Source of the DNA: JBBRHH01 sp963788015
Lineage (GTDB): Bacteria; Planctomycetota; Phycisphaerae; Tepidisphaerales; Tepidisphaeraceae
Assembly: GCA_963788015.1 (NCBI GenBank)
Contig: CAWBEY010000012.1
Span: 620,001 to 684,000 of the forward strand
DNA: 64,000 nt
Reading direction: 5' to 3'
Both the position numbers and the translations under genes were made by a program. Position 1 is the stretch's first letter; each line of letters begins with the position of its first letter. The notes beneath the pieces were generated by a model, which was not told the origin of the DNA, ran no database searches, and saw nothing but the letters and a program-made list of their open reading frames with translations. Positions 1 to 6,884 of this stretch are shown here, piece by piece.

Positions 1-352
1 GCCGCCGGGCTGCGTCGAGCCATCGGTGCGACCGCGCACGGTTTTCTTTTCGTTTTTGAACGTCTGCCTCGTACATGTGGGCCCCGTCCACCGCGAGCAG
101 ACCAAAAGGCAGGCCGGCCGCGTCGGCCGCTTCTTTGACGCTTGCGATGTATTCTTCTTCATCCTTCGACAGATGTGACTGCGTTCCCGGCTTCACGGCC
201 GCATCTCCGGCCTTCATCACCGCCAGATGCGCGTTCCACGGATCCAGTTGCGAGCAGCCCAGCTCCCGGCAGTCCGTGATGTATTTGAAGATGTCTTGTT
301 GTCCGGCGGCCAAAGCTTTGTGGAAGCTGTATGAGCAAATGCCAATCTGCAT
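1..352 (-). CDS. Sugar phosphate isomerase/epimerase-like TIM-barrel protein, N-terminal part
   Basis: The first 117 codons of a minus-strand gene run off the left edge of the window. The protein opens MQIGICSYSFHKALAAG, the usual first beta-strand of AP-endonuclease-2/xylose-isomerase-like TIM barrels, followed by an 'ELGCSQLDPWN' stretch typical of the second strand. A GGGAG ribosome binding site lies about 7 bases before the ATG at 352. In planctomycetes such proteins are often cytoplasmic or Tat-exported sugar isomerases or epimerases. There is no Tat signal here, so a cytoplasmic role is inferred. The substrate cannot be told, because the metal-binding residues lie in the missing C-terminal part. 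Confidence 0.65.
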   Translation of the reverse strand, partial: MQIGICSYSFHKALAAGQQDIFKYITDCRELGCSQLDPWNAHLAVMKAGDAAVKPGTQSHLSKDEEEYIASVKEAADAAGLPFGLLAVDGAHMYEADVQKRKENRARSHRWLDAARR

Positions 353-398
353 GTCGTTTCTCCCGATCGAATTTACTTTACCGAGCTTCGGCCGAAGG

Positions 399-1163
399 CT
401 ACTTGAATTCCACCCCAACTGGAAAATGATCGCTGGCATATTTGGCCAGCCGGTCATGCTCGGCCCACGCGTCCACCAGACGCTCCGCGCCAACCCCAAA
501 CGTGAAAATGTAATCAACCCGCTGGCCTGGATACTGCGTCGAAAATGTTCCGGTGTTCGAAGCAAGCGCCGGCCGGGCCGCTTGCAGCGAGTCCACATAA
601 CCCGCATCCAACAGCTTCCGCACCACGCGCCGCGGCACCTTTCCCCCATTCTCGTCCCAATCCTTCTGCGTACGCGGCTTGCACGCGGCCGGGTCAATCG
701 ACTGCGCCGGCGCATTGGAATTGAAATCCCCACATAGCAGATGCGGCCGATTTGCGTCCCGATGCCGCGCGAAAAGATCCAGGATCACCCCAACCTCTTC
801 CTCGCGAATCGTCTCGTCGGCGTCAGTCGCGTGCGGATGCAGATGCACCACCCCAATCGCCCACTCCTCCCCCGATGGCCAGCGCACCAGCGCCTCCAGG
901 CATGAACTGCGCAGCTTCGGTTGAAGATGTCCGTGGTTGATCGTTTCCAGAATCGGCCAGCGGCTCAACAGCGCCGACGCGTGCTTTTTCCCCACCGCTC
1001 GAATGTGGTCCATTTTTAAACGGTTGGCGATCCGATCCACAACCTCCGGCACGTCCGCTTCAACAAGCGCCACCAAATCCGGCCGCTGCGCTTCAATCAC
1101 CTCCGCCAGCGGATCGGCCCGGCCCTCCCCTCCGTCGAGAATGTTGTAGCTGACGATCCGCAT
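399..1163 (-). CDS. Endonuclease/exonuclease/phosphatase (EEP) family protein
   Basis: 254 residues covering a complete EEP (DNase I-like) fold. The start MRIVSYNILDGG carries the conserved Asn of the first metal site. 'HLHPHATDADETIR' matches the region around the active-site His. 'LLCGDFNSNA' is the GDFN motif and 'YASDHFPVGVEF' is the terminal SDHxPV motif with the catalytic Asp-His pair. The family hydrolyses phosphodiester or phosphomonoester bonds in nucleic acids, inositol phosphates or sphingolipids; the substrate is not predictable from sequence. No signal peptide is visible, so it is probably cytoplasmic. It lies 46 bases upstream of the sugar-isomerase-like gene on the same strand, so the two may be co-transcribed. 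Confidence 0.85.
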   Translation of the reverse strand: MRIVSYNILDGGEGRADPLAEVIEAQRPDLVALVEADVPEVVDRIANRLKMDHIRAVGKKHASALLSRWPILETINHGHLQPKLRSSCLEALVRWPSGEEWAIGVVHLHPHATDADETIREEEVGVILDLFARHRDANRPHLLCGDFNSNAPAQSIDPAACKPRTQKDWDENGGKVPRRVVRKLLDAGYVDSLQAARPALASNTGTFSTQYPGQRVDYIFTFGVGAERLVDAWAEHDRLAKYASDHFPVGVEFK

Positions 1164-1363
1164 GGTCCCAGAATGTACCCCCGGACCTGCCGGCGTGACA
1201 GTCCGATTTTCGTTCGATCCCCGAATTAAATCGCATAAAACGCACAGCTTCTCGGCCGCTACCCACCTTCCCCGCTTTCCAAATTTTGATTTGCTTCCGC
1301 CGCCGGTGAATTGAAAGTCATAGGCGTCACAGAGAAGAAGCCATAGGAAGGATGCAGTTGATC

Positions 1364-2659
1364 ATGAACGCCAGCAACAACCAATTCGCTCTTGAATCCC
1401 TTGAAGGCCGCACGATGATGAGTGCAGCCCCCCTTACGGTTGCGGAAATCGCCATCAACGGCGGCATGCAGCTTCAGATTACCGGCACCGCCGGCAACGA
1501 CAAGATCAACGTCAAGCAGAACGCCAACGGCCTGACCGTTGATAACGGTTCTGGCTGGTCAGCGACCTATAACAAGTCTTACAAGAACATCCTAGTCCAT
1601 GGCGGGGCCGGCAACGATCTCATCAACATTGACGCGTCGGTCAAGACCACCGCCATCCTTTACGGCGATGCGGGCAACGACACGCTCAACGGCGGATCAG
1701 GGAACGATTCGCTCTTCGCCGGCAACGGCATCGACGTCCTGAGCGCTGGGGCCGGCAACGACGTGCTGGTGGATGTGAACAGCGCCGGTAACGACCGCAT
1801 CATCGGCGGCAACGGCGAAGACAGCTTCTGGGTCAAGGCCACCGACATTCTCAGCAATGTCACCGCGGCCGAGACTGCCCATGGCGACATTCACAAGATC
1901 AGCACGTTCTGGGGCTATCACCCCGCCCAGCAGCCCACCCTGACCGATAACAGCATCACTTACAAAGACTTCAGCACCCACCAACTCTTCTCCGATAATG
2001 GTCCGGCCGCTGCCGATATCAAGCAGGGTTATCTGGGCGACTGCTACTTCCTCTCGACGCTCTCGTCCATCGCCAAGGTGAACGCGAACGTGATCCGCCA
2101 GAGCGTGGTGGACCTGGGCGACGGAACGTACGGCGTGCAGTTCACCCGCAACGGCGCCAAGCTTTTCGTCCGCGTGGACGGCCAGCTCCCCACCTGGTAT
2201 GGCCAGTTGGCGTATGCCGACCAGGGCGCGCAGAACTCGATCTGGGTGTCGATCATGGAAAAGGCCTTCGCCGAGTTCCGCACCAACGGCAACAGCTATG
2301 GATCATTGGAAGGCGGCTGGATGGACGAGGTTTACGCCGCCCTTGGCAAGAACGCCAACACGCTCTGGTCGGCCAACAACGGCAACGCCCTGCTCACCTG
2401 GATGCAGCAGCAGCTTGCCGCCGGCAAATCAGTCACGATGGCCGTTGGCAACGTCCCGGCCGGCGCCCCGCTGATCGGTGACCATGCCTACATGGTTGAC
2501 GCGGTGATCAAGGACGTGAACGGCAACATGACCCTCCGCCTCCGCAACCCGTGGGGCGTCGATGGGGCCGGCAACGACGGAGCCAACGATGGCTACGTGA
2601 CCATCACCGCCGCCCAGGCCCTCGCCGCCTGCATGGGCACCACCGCGGCCGCCCTCTAA
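1364..2659 (+). CDS. Secreted calpain-type cysteine protease with RTX-like calcium-binding repeats
   Basis: About 431 residues. The N-terminus has a planctomycete 'LEPR'-like export motif (ALESLEGRTMMSA), followed by a beta-rich region with GGxGxDxLNGGSGNDxLxAG nonapeptide repeats (about residues 85-150) that bind Ca2+ in RTX proteins. The C-terminal half is a peptidase C2 (calpain) core. It has the catalytic Cys in 'QGYLGDCYFLSTLSS', the His in 'IGDHAYMVDAV' and the Asn in 'LRLRNPWGVDG', so the whole triad is present. An in-frame ATG at 1352 is possible, but AGGAAGG (1345-1351) abuts that codon and is spaced 12 bases from the ATG at 1364, which is preferred. A strong terminator follows. Extracellular or cell-surface proteolysis is inferred; the target is unknown. 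Confidence 0.85.
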   Translation: MNASNNQFALESLEGRTMMSAAPLTVAEIAINGGMQLQITGTAGNDKINVKQNANGLTVDNGSGWSATYNKSYKNILVHGGAGNDLINIDASVKTTAILYGDAGNDTLNGGSGNDSLFAGNGIDVLSAGAGNDVLVDVNSAGNDRIIGGNGEDSFWVKATDILSNVTAAETAHGDIHKISTFWGYHPAQQPTLTDNSITYKDFSTHQLFSDNGPAAADIKQGYLGDCYFLSTLSSIAKVNANVIRQSVVDLGDGTYGVQFTRNGAKLFVRVDGQLPTWYGQLAYADQGAQNSIWVSIMEKAFAEFRTNGNSYGSLEGGWMDEVYAALGKNANTLWSANNGNALLTWMQQQLAAGKSVTMAVGNVPAGAPLIGDHAYMVDAVIKDVNGNMTLRLRNPWGVDGAGNDGANDGYVTITAAQALAACMGTTAAAL

Positions 2660-2690
2660 AAAACATTGAACAAAACTCCTTCCTTCCCAG

Positions 2691-2726
2691 CCGGCATGCC
2701 ACCCAACAGGCATGCCGGATTTTTTT
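2691..2726 (+). terminator. Rho-independent terminator after the calpain-type protease
   Basis: A perfect 10-bp stem (CCGGCATGCC / GGCATGCCGG) with an 8-base loop is followed by A and seven T. It lies 32 bases after the protease stop codon and separates this gene from the P-II gene. Confidence 0.9.
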
Positions 2727-2816
2727 CATCATCAATTGCAGCGCACCTCACCCCTTTGCGGCAGCGCCCGTCACACCCTAAAATCCCGCATGTACCTGCT
2801 CGCGCAGCTTTTCCAG

Positions 2817-2844
2817 CCCCTATCCCCTAACCCCTATCACCTAG
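2817..2844. repeat. Heptanucleotide tandem repeat upstream of the P-II gene
   Basis: Four 7-bp units (CCCCTAT, CCCCTAA, CCCCTAT, CACCTAG) end two bases before the ATG of the P-II-like gene, where a Shine-Dalgarno sequence would be expected; none is visible. Related 7-mer arrays recur elsewhere in the window. Confidence 0.8.
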
Positions 2845-2846
2845 CC

Positions 2847-3190
2847 ATGAAACTCATCATCGCCTACATCCAACCCGAGGCCGTTTCCTCCGTCAAAGAC
2901 GAACTCTTCAAGGCCCAGGTGGGTAAAGTCTCCATCGTCCCCAACGCCGTTGGCTGCGGCCAGCAGAAAGGCCACACCGAGTCCTACCGCGGCCAGGTAC
3001 GCGAGATCAAGGATGCCCGAAAGTCCGCATGGAAATCGCCGTCAACGACGAGTTCGTCCAGGCCACTACCGACGCGATCATCAAAGGTGCCCAGACCGGC
3101 AAAGTCGGCGACGGCAAGATCTTCGTCATTCCGCTCGACAACTGCATCAGAATCCGCAGCGGGGAGATGGGGCCGGGGGCGATAGGGTAA
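2847..3190 (+). CDS. glnB: Nitrogen regulatory protein P-II family (GlnB/GlnK-like), frameshifted
   Basis: The reading starts MKLIIAYIQPEAVSSVKDEL and passes through a T-loop region (GQQKGHTESYRGQ) with a Tyr at the position that is uridylylated in many P-II proteins. Near 3022 the frame breaks. One base added at 'cgaaag|tccgc' restores DARKVRMEIAVNDEF. The rest, with AIIKGAQTGKVGDGKIFV (the B-loop/C-loop signature), then runs on to the stop at 3190. The joined length of about 115 residues is normal for the family. P-II trimers sense 2-oxoglutarate and ATP/ADP and bind AmtB, glutamine synthetase-modifying enzymes or regulators. No amtB or glnA is adjacent. A single indel suggests an assembly error rather than decay, but this is not proven. 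Confidence 0.8.
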
Positions 3191-3201
3191 AGGTAGATTT
3201 C

Positions 3202-3480
3202 ATGGCAAGCGATAACACCTTGGAACAGCTGCTCAGCAAGTACAACGAAACTCCCGATAGCGTCGGCTATCTTCTTCGCCTTAATCTCGCGGAGATGGTG
3301 ATGACTGGACTGTGGCGGAAACACTGGACGCAAAAGCAACTCGCTGATGCAGCCGGAATGAAGGAGTCTTTCATCGCGCGAATCATCCACGCCGACTCAA
3401 ACTGCACCTTCGACGTCGCAGGAAGGCTGCTATTCGCCCTGAACATTGACGCGGAGCTTCCCAAAAACTCGGCTGGCTGA
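3202..3480 (+). CDS. XRE-type helix-turn-helix protein, antitoxin-like
   Basis: 92 residues starting at an ATG preceded by AAAGGTAG. The C-terminal half, 'WTQKQLADAAGMKESFIARIIH' (about residues 40-61), is a lambda-Cro/XRE helix-turn-helix, followed by a helix typical of single-domain HigA-like antitoxins. It starts 11 bases after the P-II stop. No HigB-like toxin is next to it, so its role may be as an orphan regulator. Family assignment is by the HTH pattern only. Confidence 0.65.
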   Translation: MASDNTLEQLLSKYNETPDSVGYLLRLNLAEMVMTGLWRKHWTQKQLADAAGMKESFIARIIHADSNCTFDVAGRLLFALNIDAELPKNSAG

Positions 3481-3582
3481 GGCGCCTGGCGTTTAAGAAG
3501 ATGGGCGACGCCATCGCTACGACCAAAAACTGAAGCCCGACCCCTCCCGCTACAGAGCCTCCCACGGTAAATTCGGTGACCA

Positions 3583-3822
3583 ATGCGATACCTCACCGCC
3601 ACCATAGGCGCACTTTTCGTCTTCGCCGGGGCCTTCATTCTCACCTCGATTGTGGTGGTGGGTTGGGTTCCTGTTCTAATCATCCCTGTCACATTTGCCG
3701 GCTTCACCACCAACAACCCCGTTGGCCTGGCCCTGTCGGTACTGGCAGCCATCTCCTCCTTCGCGGCTACCCTTCGGCGTCACCGAAAACAAAAAAGCCC
3801 ACCACCGCTCTCTCCGTCATAG
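3583..3822 (+). CDS. Small hydrophobic membrane protein
   Basis: 79 residues with two hydrophobic segments (about residues 5-30 and 32-60) and a basic C-terminal tail (LRRHRKQK), suggesting two membrane helices with a cytoplasmic tail. A GGTGA sequence lies just before the ATG. I do not recognise the family. Coding status rests on the start context and hydrophobic pattern alone. Confidence 0.4.
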   Translation: MRYLTATIGALFVFAGAFILTSIVVVGWVPVLIIPVTFAGFTTNNPVGLALSVLAAISSFAATLRRHRKQKSPPPLSPS

Positions 3823-3864
3823 ATGGCCATGGCACACAGATCGGGGGCAGGTCAAGGAGGTTTT

Positions 3865-4086
3865 ATGGACAACAAGATCATCCATGAACTCGATGTTGTG
3901 GCGCTGGTTGGAGATATGCCTGAATCTCGATTGGCACGGGGTCAGGTAGGGACCGTAGTGCATGTATATTCGCCGGATACTTTCGAAGTGGAATTTGTGG
4001 ACTCCGACGGCCATACGTACGCGATCCAGACGCTGAGGGCGGATCAACTTCTCGCACTTCGCTATGGGCCGACTGCGGCCGCATGA
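3865..4086 (+). CDS. DUF4926-type small protein
   Basis: 73 residues. The start at 3865 is supported by a strong AAGGAGG seven bases upstream; an in-frame ATG at 3823 lacks one. The body (IHELDVVALVGDMPE, ARGQVGTVVHVY, FEVEFVDSDGHT) has the small beta-barrel pattern of DUF4926, a family often encoded near toxin-antitoxin and nuclease genes. The stop codon overlaps an upstream in-frame ATG of the next gene (ATGA at 4083-4086), so the two are probably translationally coupled. Molecular function is unknown. Confidence 0.7.
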   Translation: MDNKIIHELDVVALVGDMPESRLARGQVGTVVHVYSPDTFEVEFVDSDGHTYAIQTLRADQLLALRYGPTAAA

Positions 4087-4097
4087 AAGGGGAAGCT

Positions 4098-5096
4098 ATG
4101 CGCGCCGTTGTCGTTACCGCTTTGCATTCTGGTCCGGAGGCCCTGGAAGTCCAGGAAATGCCCATGCCAGTCTTGGACCGGCAGGATTTGCTGGTCGAGG
4201 TGCATGCGGCTTCGATCAATCCGGCCGACTATAAGACTCGGCGGCATGGCCGTGGCGGAAAGCGACAGCCCCCTTTTGTGGTCGGGATTGATGTCAGCGG
4301 TGTGGTGCGGGAGGTGGGGGCGGAGGCGCGCGGGTTTGTTGTGGGGGATGAGGTGTTTGGGTTTTTGTCGTTAATGCGCAACGGATCTTACGCGGAGTAT
4401 GTGGCCGCCGACTCGCGGATGCTGACGCATAAGCCGGCGGGTCTGTCGCACGTGCAGGCGGCGGCGCTGCCGTGTGCGGCGCTGACGGCGTGGGAGGCGC
4501 TGTATACGCGCATGCGGGCCGAGGCGGGGCAGACGCTGCTATTGCAGGCGGCCGGCGGAGGCGTGGGACATATCGCGCTGCAGCTTGCGAAGCTGCGCGG
4601 GGTGCGGGTGCTGGCCACGGCGAGCTCGCCTGACTCAATTGCGCTGTGCCGGGAGCTGGGGGCGGATGTGGTGATTAATTATCGTGAGGAGAACGTGGTG
4701 GAACGGGCGCTGGCCGAGACAGGTGGGCGGGGATGTGAGATGGTGATGGACTGCGTGGGCGGGGAGGTGTTCGATCAATCGCTGGATGCGGTCGCGCCGC
4801 TGGGGCAGATCGCGACGATCGTGGAGGGCAAGTCCGCCCTGGTGCATCAGAAACTGTTTCCCAAGGGTGCGACGGCGCATTTTGTATTTGTGGGGGCGCC
4901 GTCGATGTATGACTTTCACCCGGAACGGCAGGGGCAGATACTGTCGGAGGTGGCGAAGTTGGCGGAGGCGGGGCAGGTGCGGGCGCATGTGGGTCGAGTG
5001 CTGAAATTAGAGGAGGCAGCCGAGGGGCATCGGCTGCAGGAGACAGCGAGGGTGGTGGGGAAGATGGTGATGAGAGTAGTAAGCAGTGGGCAGTAG
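4098..5096 (+). CDS. MDR-family NAD(P)-dependent oxidoreductase (quinone oxidoreductase-like)
   Basis: About 332 residues. The start at 4098 is chosen because AAAGGGG precedes it; an in-frame ATG at 4083 overlaps the previous gene. Medium-chain dehydrogenase/reductase fold: N-terminal GroES-like domain with 'AASINPADYKTRRH', then a Rossmann domain with the glycine-rich 'LLQAAGGGVGHIALQLAKLRG' loop. The catalytic zinc ligands of true alcohol dehydrogenases are absent, which fits the zinc-independent quinone oxidoreductase/zeta-crystallin branch. Cytoplasmic and NADPH-preferring by family habit; the substrate is unknown. The first of the RAYT-linked repeats begins 13 bases after its stop codon. 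Confidence 0.85.
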   Translation: MRAVVVTALHSGPEALEVQEMPMPVLDRQDLLVEVHAASINPADYKTRRHGRGGKRQPPFVVGIDVSGVVREVGAEARGFVVGDEVFGFLSLMRNGSYAEYVAADSRMLTHKPAGLSHVQAAALPCAALTAWEALYTRMRAEAGQTLLLQAAGGGVGHIALQLAKLRGVRVLATASSPDSIALCRELGADVVINYREENVVERALAETGGRGCEMVMDCVGGEVFDQSLDAVAPLGQIATIVEGKSALVHQKLFPKGATAHFVFVGAPSMYDFHPERQGQILSEVAKLAEAGQVRAHVGRVLKLEEAAEGHRLQETARVVGKMVMRVVSSGQ

Positions 5097-5108
5097 TCAG
5101 TTCAGAAG

Positions 5109-5180
5109 GATTCAAGTAAAGGTGACGCGATTCAACTAAAGGATTCAACTAAAGGTGACGCAAACCTTTACATCCCATTT
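5109..5180. repeat. RAYT-linked palindromic repeats, first cluster
   Basis: Three copies of the unit ATTCAACTAAAGGTGACGCG (one variant with AAG, one truncated after AAAGGA) stand head to tail. The last continues into ACCTTTACATCCCAT. In the longest form, TAAAGGT and ACCTTTA form an inverted repeat around GACGCGA, a small REP-like hairpin. The last copy supplies the stop codon of the adjoining RAYT fragment. Confidence 0.85.
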
Positions 5181-5413
5181 CCACCACTTTCTCCCCCTTT
5201 TCGCCATCCTACCGGCCTCCCCCTTGGCCGAAGGGTCTGCTCCAGCCTTAACTCCCGCGCCGCCCGCTTTACCCACCCCTCCTTCCCAAAGGGCCTGCCC
5301 CGCTCCATGCTCAACTTCACCGCCGCCTCCTGGGCCTCCTCCTGCTCCCCATTCACCACCCCCAGCCACCGCCCCGGCCGATCCACCGGCCAATCGCTCA
5401 GCAGCGCATACAG
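5168..5413 (-). pseudogene. RAYT transposase C-terminal fragment
   Basis: About 81 codons nearly identical to the last third of the full RAYT gene at 6068-6772 (LYALLSDWPVDRPGRWLGVV ... LEQTLRPRGRPVGWRK). It is cut off exactly where another repeat copy begins (5414), at the same nucleotide context (cagcgcatacag) that continues uninterrupted in the intact gene. It lacks the HUH and Tyr catalytic motifs, so it is not functional. It shows that the repeat/RAYT boundary has been copied or recombined. Confidence 0.85.
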
Positions 5414-5436
5414 GGATTCAACTAAAGGTGACGCGA
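5414..5436. repeat. RAYT-linked palindromic repeat, solo copy
   Basis: One unit (GGATTCAACTAAAGGTGACG and CGA) lies between a RAYT 3' fragment and an IS4-type transposase remnant. Only the left arm of the palindrome is present. Confidence 0.8.
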
Positions 5437-5451
5437 TCGAATACCATTCGC

Positions 5452-5907
5452 TTAAGCCGCAACCTCCTGTTCCGCAGCAGGTTGTGCATATTGGTTTCTT
5501 GGCTTGTTCATCAGATCGTAAGGCTTCATGCGTCGCTTGATCACACGCGGGTTCCATCGTCCGTCGCCACTGGATTCACAATCAGTTCCATCAACTCCTT
5601 CCTGCGGGCGGCGTGCAGTAGGGCAGCAGGCCAGCGCACGGCGTCAATGAAACTGATCCGATTCGTCTTCACCCCCTGACACTGGCCCGCAAGTGACATG
5701 GCCGAGCGGATCAGGTTGTACACCAGCATGAATATCATCAACTCCTTGATCACCCCTTCTGGCGTCTGGCACTTGAGATGCTCCATCTTCATCGTCTTTT
5801 TCAAGTGACGGAAGTTGGTCTCGATCTCCCATCGCAGGCCGTAGAGATGAGCAATGGCCTGCCTGGTGTAAAGCATCGTGTCCAGCAGCGTCGTGGCGAT
5901 CGAGCAT
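5452..5907 (-). pseudogene. IS4-family transposase C-terminal remnant
   Basis: The fragment carries the IS4 Y-(2)-R-(3)-E-(6)-K signature in 'YGLRWEIETNFRHLKK' and the following conserved helices (LKCQTPEGVIKELMIFMLVY). It loses frame near 5560. The usual tail (PRVIKRRMKPYDLMNKPRNQ) resumes in another frame and stops at 5452. The N-terminal DDE half is missing, because the fragment starts at a repeat copy on its 5' side. It is non-functional and probably an older insertion sequence broken by the repeats. Confidence 0.85.
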
Positions 5908-5962
5908 TCAATTAAAGGTGACGCGAGCATTCAATTAAAGGTGACGCGAACCTTTACACCAC
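5904..5962. repeat. RAYT-linked palindromic repeats, tandem pair
   Basis: Two tandem 23-bp units in an ATTCAATTAAAGGTGACG variant (T for C at one position). The second extends into ACCTTTACACC to complete the palindrome. The variant differs from the other clusters, so it may be a separate subfamily. Confidence 0.8.
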
Positions 5963-6040
5963 ATTTTCGCCGCGTCCCCCCCTTTCGCCATCCCACCGGC
6001 CTCCCCCGCGGCCGAAGCGTCTGCTCCAGCCTCAACTCCC
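5951..6040 (-). pseudogene. Short RAYT 3'-end fragment
   Basis: About 80 bases match the last 26 or so codons of the RAYT gene (LEQTLRPRGRPVGWR region, read on the minus strand). The fragment runs from the palindrome to the start of the next repeat copy at 6041, where it stops abruptly after 'aactcccg'. Confidence 0.75.
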
Positions 6041-6080
6041 GGATTCAACTAAAGGTGACGCGATCCTTTACATCGCATTT
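6041..6080. repeat. RAYT-linked palindromic repeat at the 3' end of the intact RAYT gene
   Basis: A full unit whose palindrome is TAAAGG-TGACGCGAT-CCTTTA. Its right arm contains the TAA stop codon of the RAYT gene (read on the minus strand), so gene and repeat overlap. Confidence 0.85.
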
Positions 6081-6772
6081 CCGCCTCTTTCCGCCACTTT
6101 TCGCCATCCCACCGGCCGCCCCCGCGGCCGAAGCGTCTGCTCCAGCTTTAACTCCCGCGCCGTCCGCTGCACCCACCCCTCCTTCCCAAAGGGCCTGCCC
6201 CGCTCCATGCTCAACTTCACCGCCGACTCCTGGGCCTCCTCCTGCTCCCCATTCACCACCCCCAGCCACCGCCCCGGCCGATCCACCGGCCAATCGCTCA
6301 GCAGCGCATACAGTTCATGCCCCCGATGCTGCCGTACATACGCGCTCCCCCACCGCCACTCCTGCGCCGTCTCCGCAAGATTCGCCCGTAGCGGGTTACG
6401 CTCCACATACCGCAGCACCGTCAGCAAATGCTCATCCTGCTGAATCGGAAAGCTCTTAAACCGCCCCTGGTACAAATGCCCGTGGCCAACCGCGTTGTGC
6501 GCATGCTTCCAGCGCTGCGCATGCGTCAGCGTCAGCCAGCGCATAAAGAGCGTCAACTCCCCATCGCGCCTGGGCCAAAGCACCAGATGCCAGTGATTGG
6601 GCATCAGGCAGTAATCCAGAATACGAATGGGAGCTCGCCGATGCGCCAGCAACAAAACCTGCTCGAACGCCAGATAATCTTCATCCTTCTTAAACAGCCG
6701 CAGCCGGCCATTGGCCCGATTCAGCACATGATACACCAGGCCGCCAGGCGCATTGCGAGCAATTCGGGGCAT
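6068..6772 (-). CDS. REP-associated tyrosine transposase (RAYT, Y1_Tnp/TnpA-REP)
   Basis: 234 residues, apparently intact. It belongs to the Y1 transposase superfamily: 'LMPNHWHLVLWP' is the HUH metal-binding motif, and 'VLRYVERNPLRANLAE' includes the likely catalytic Tyr region. 'HLYQGRFKSFPIQ' and the C-terminal 'RPFGKEGWVQRTA' box are common RAYT features. RAYTs cut and rejoin single-stranded REP hairpins and are thought to spread REP elements. Here palindromic repeats flank the gene on both sides and three truncated 3' ends lie within 3 kb, matching that role. No Shine-Dalgarno sequence is evident before the ATG at 6772. It could be domesticated rather than mobile. Confidence 0.9.
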   Translation of the reverse strand: MPRIARNAPGGLVYHVLNRANGRLRLFKKDEDYLAFEQVLLLAHRRAPIRILDYCLMPNHWHLVLWPRRDGELTLFMRWLTLTHAQRWKHAHNAVGHGHLYQGRFKSFPIQQDEHLLTVLRYVERNPLRANLAETAQEWRWGSAYVRQHRGHELYALLSDWPVDRPGRWLGVVNGEQEEAQESAVKLSMERGRPFGKEGWVQRTARELKLEQTLRPRGRPVGWRKVAERGGNAM

Positions 6773-6803
6773 GCTACGATATTATTAGCGGGGCAGACCC
6801 GTG

Positions 6804-6837
6804 TAAAGGATCGCGTCACGGATCGCGTCACCTTTAT
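6804..6837. repeat. RAYT-linked repeat, inverted double copy upstream of RAYT
   Basis: On the minus strand this reads ATAATAAAGGTGACGCG, then ATCCGTGACGCGATCC and TTTA: two overlapping half-units in inverted orientation, 31 bases upstream of the RAYT start. Repeats therefore bracket the gene on both sides. Confidence 0.75.
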
Positions 6838-6884
6838 TATCGCCAACCCCAGCCCGGCCAAAGCCGCACCCGCCCACCAGAGAA

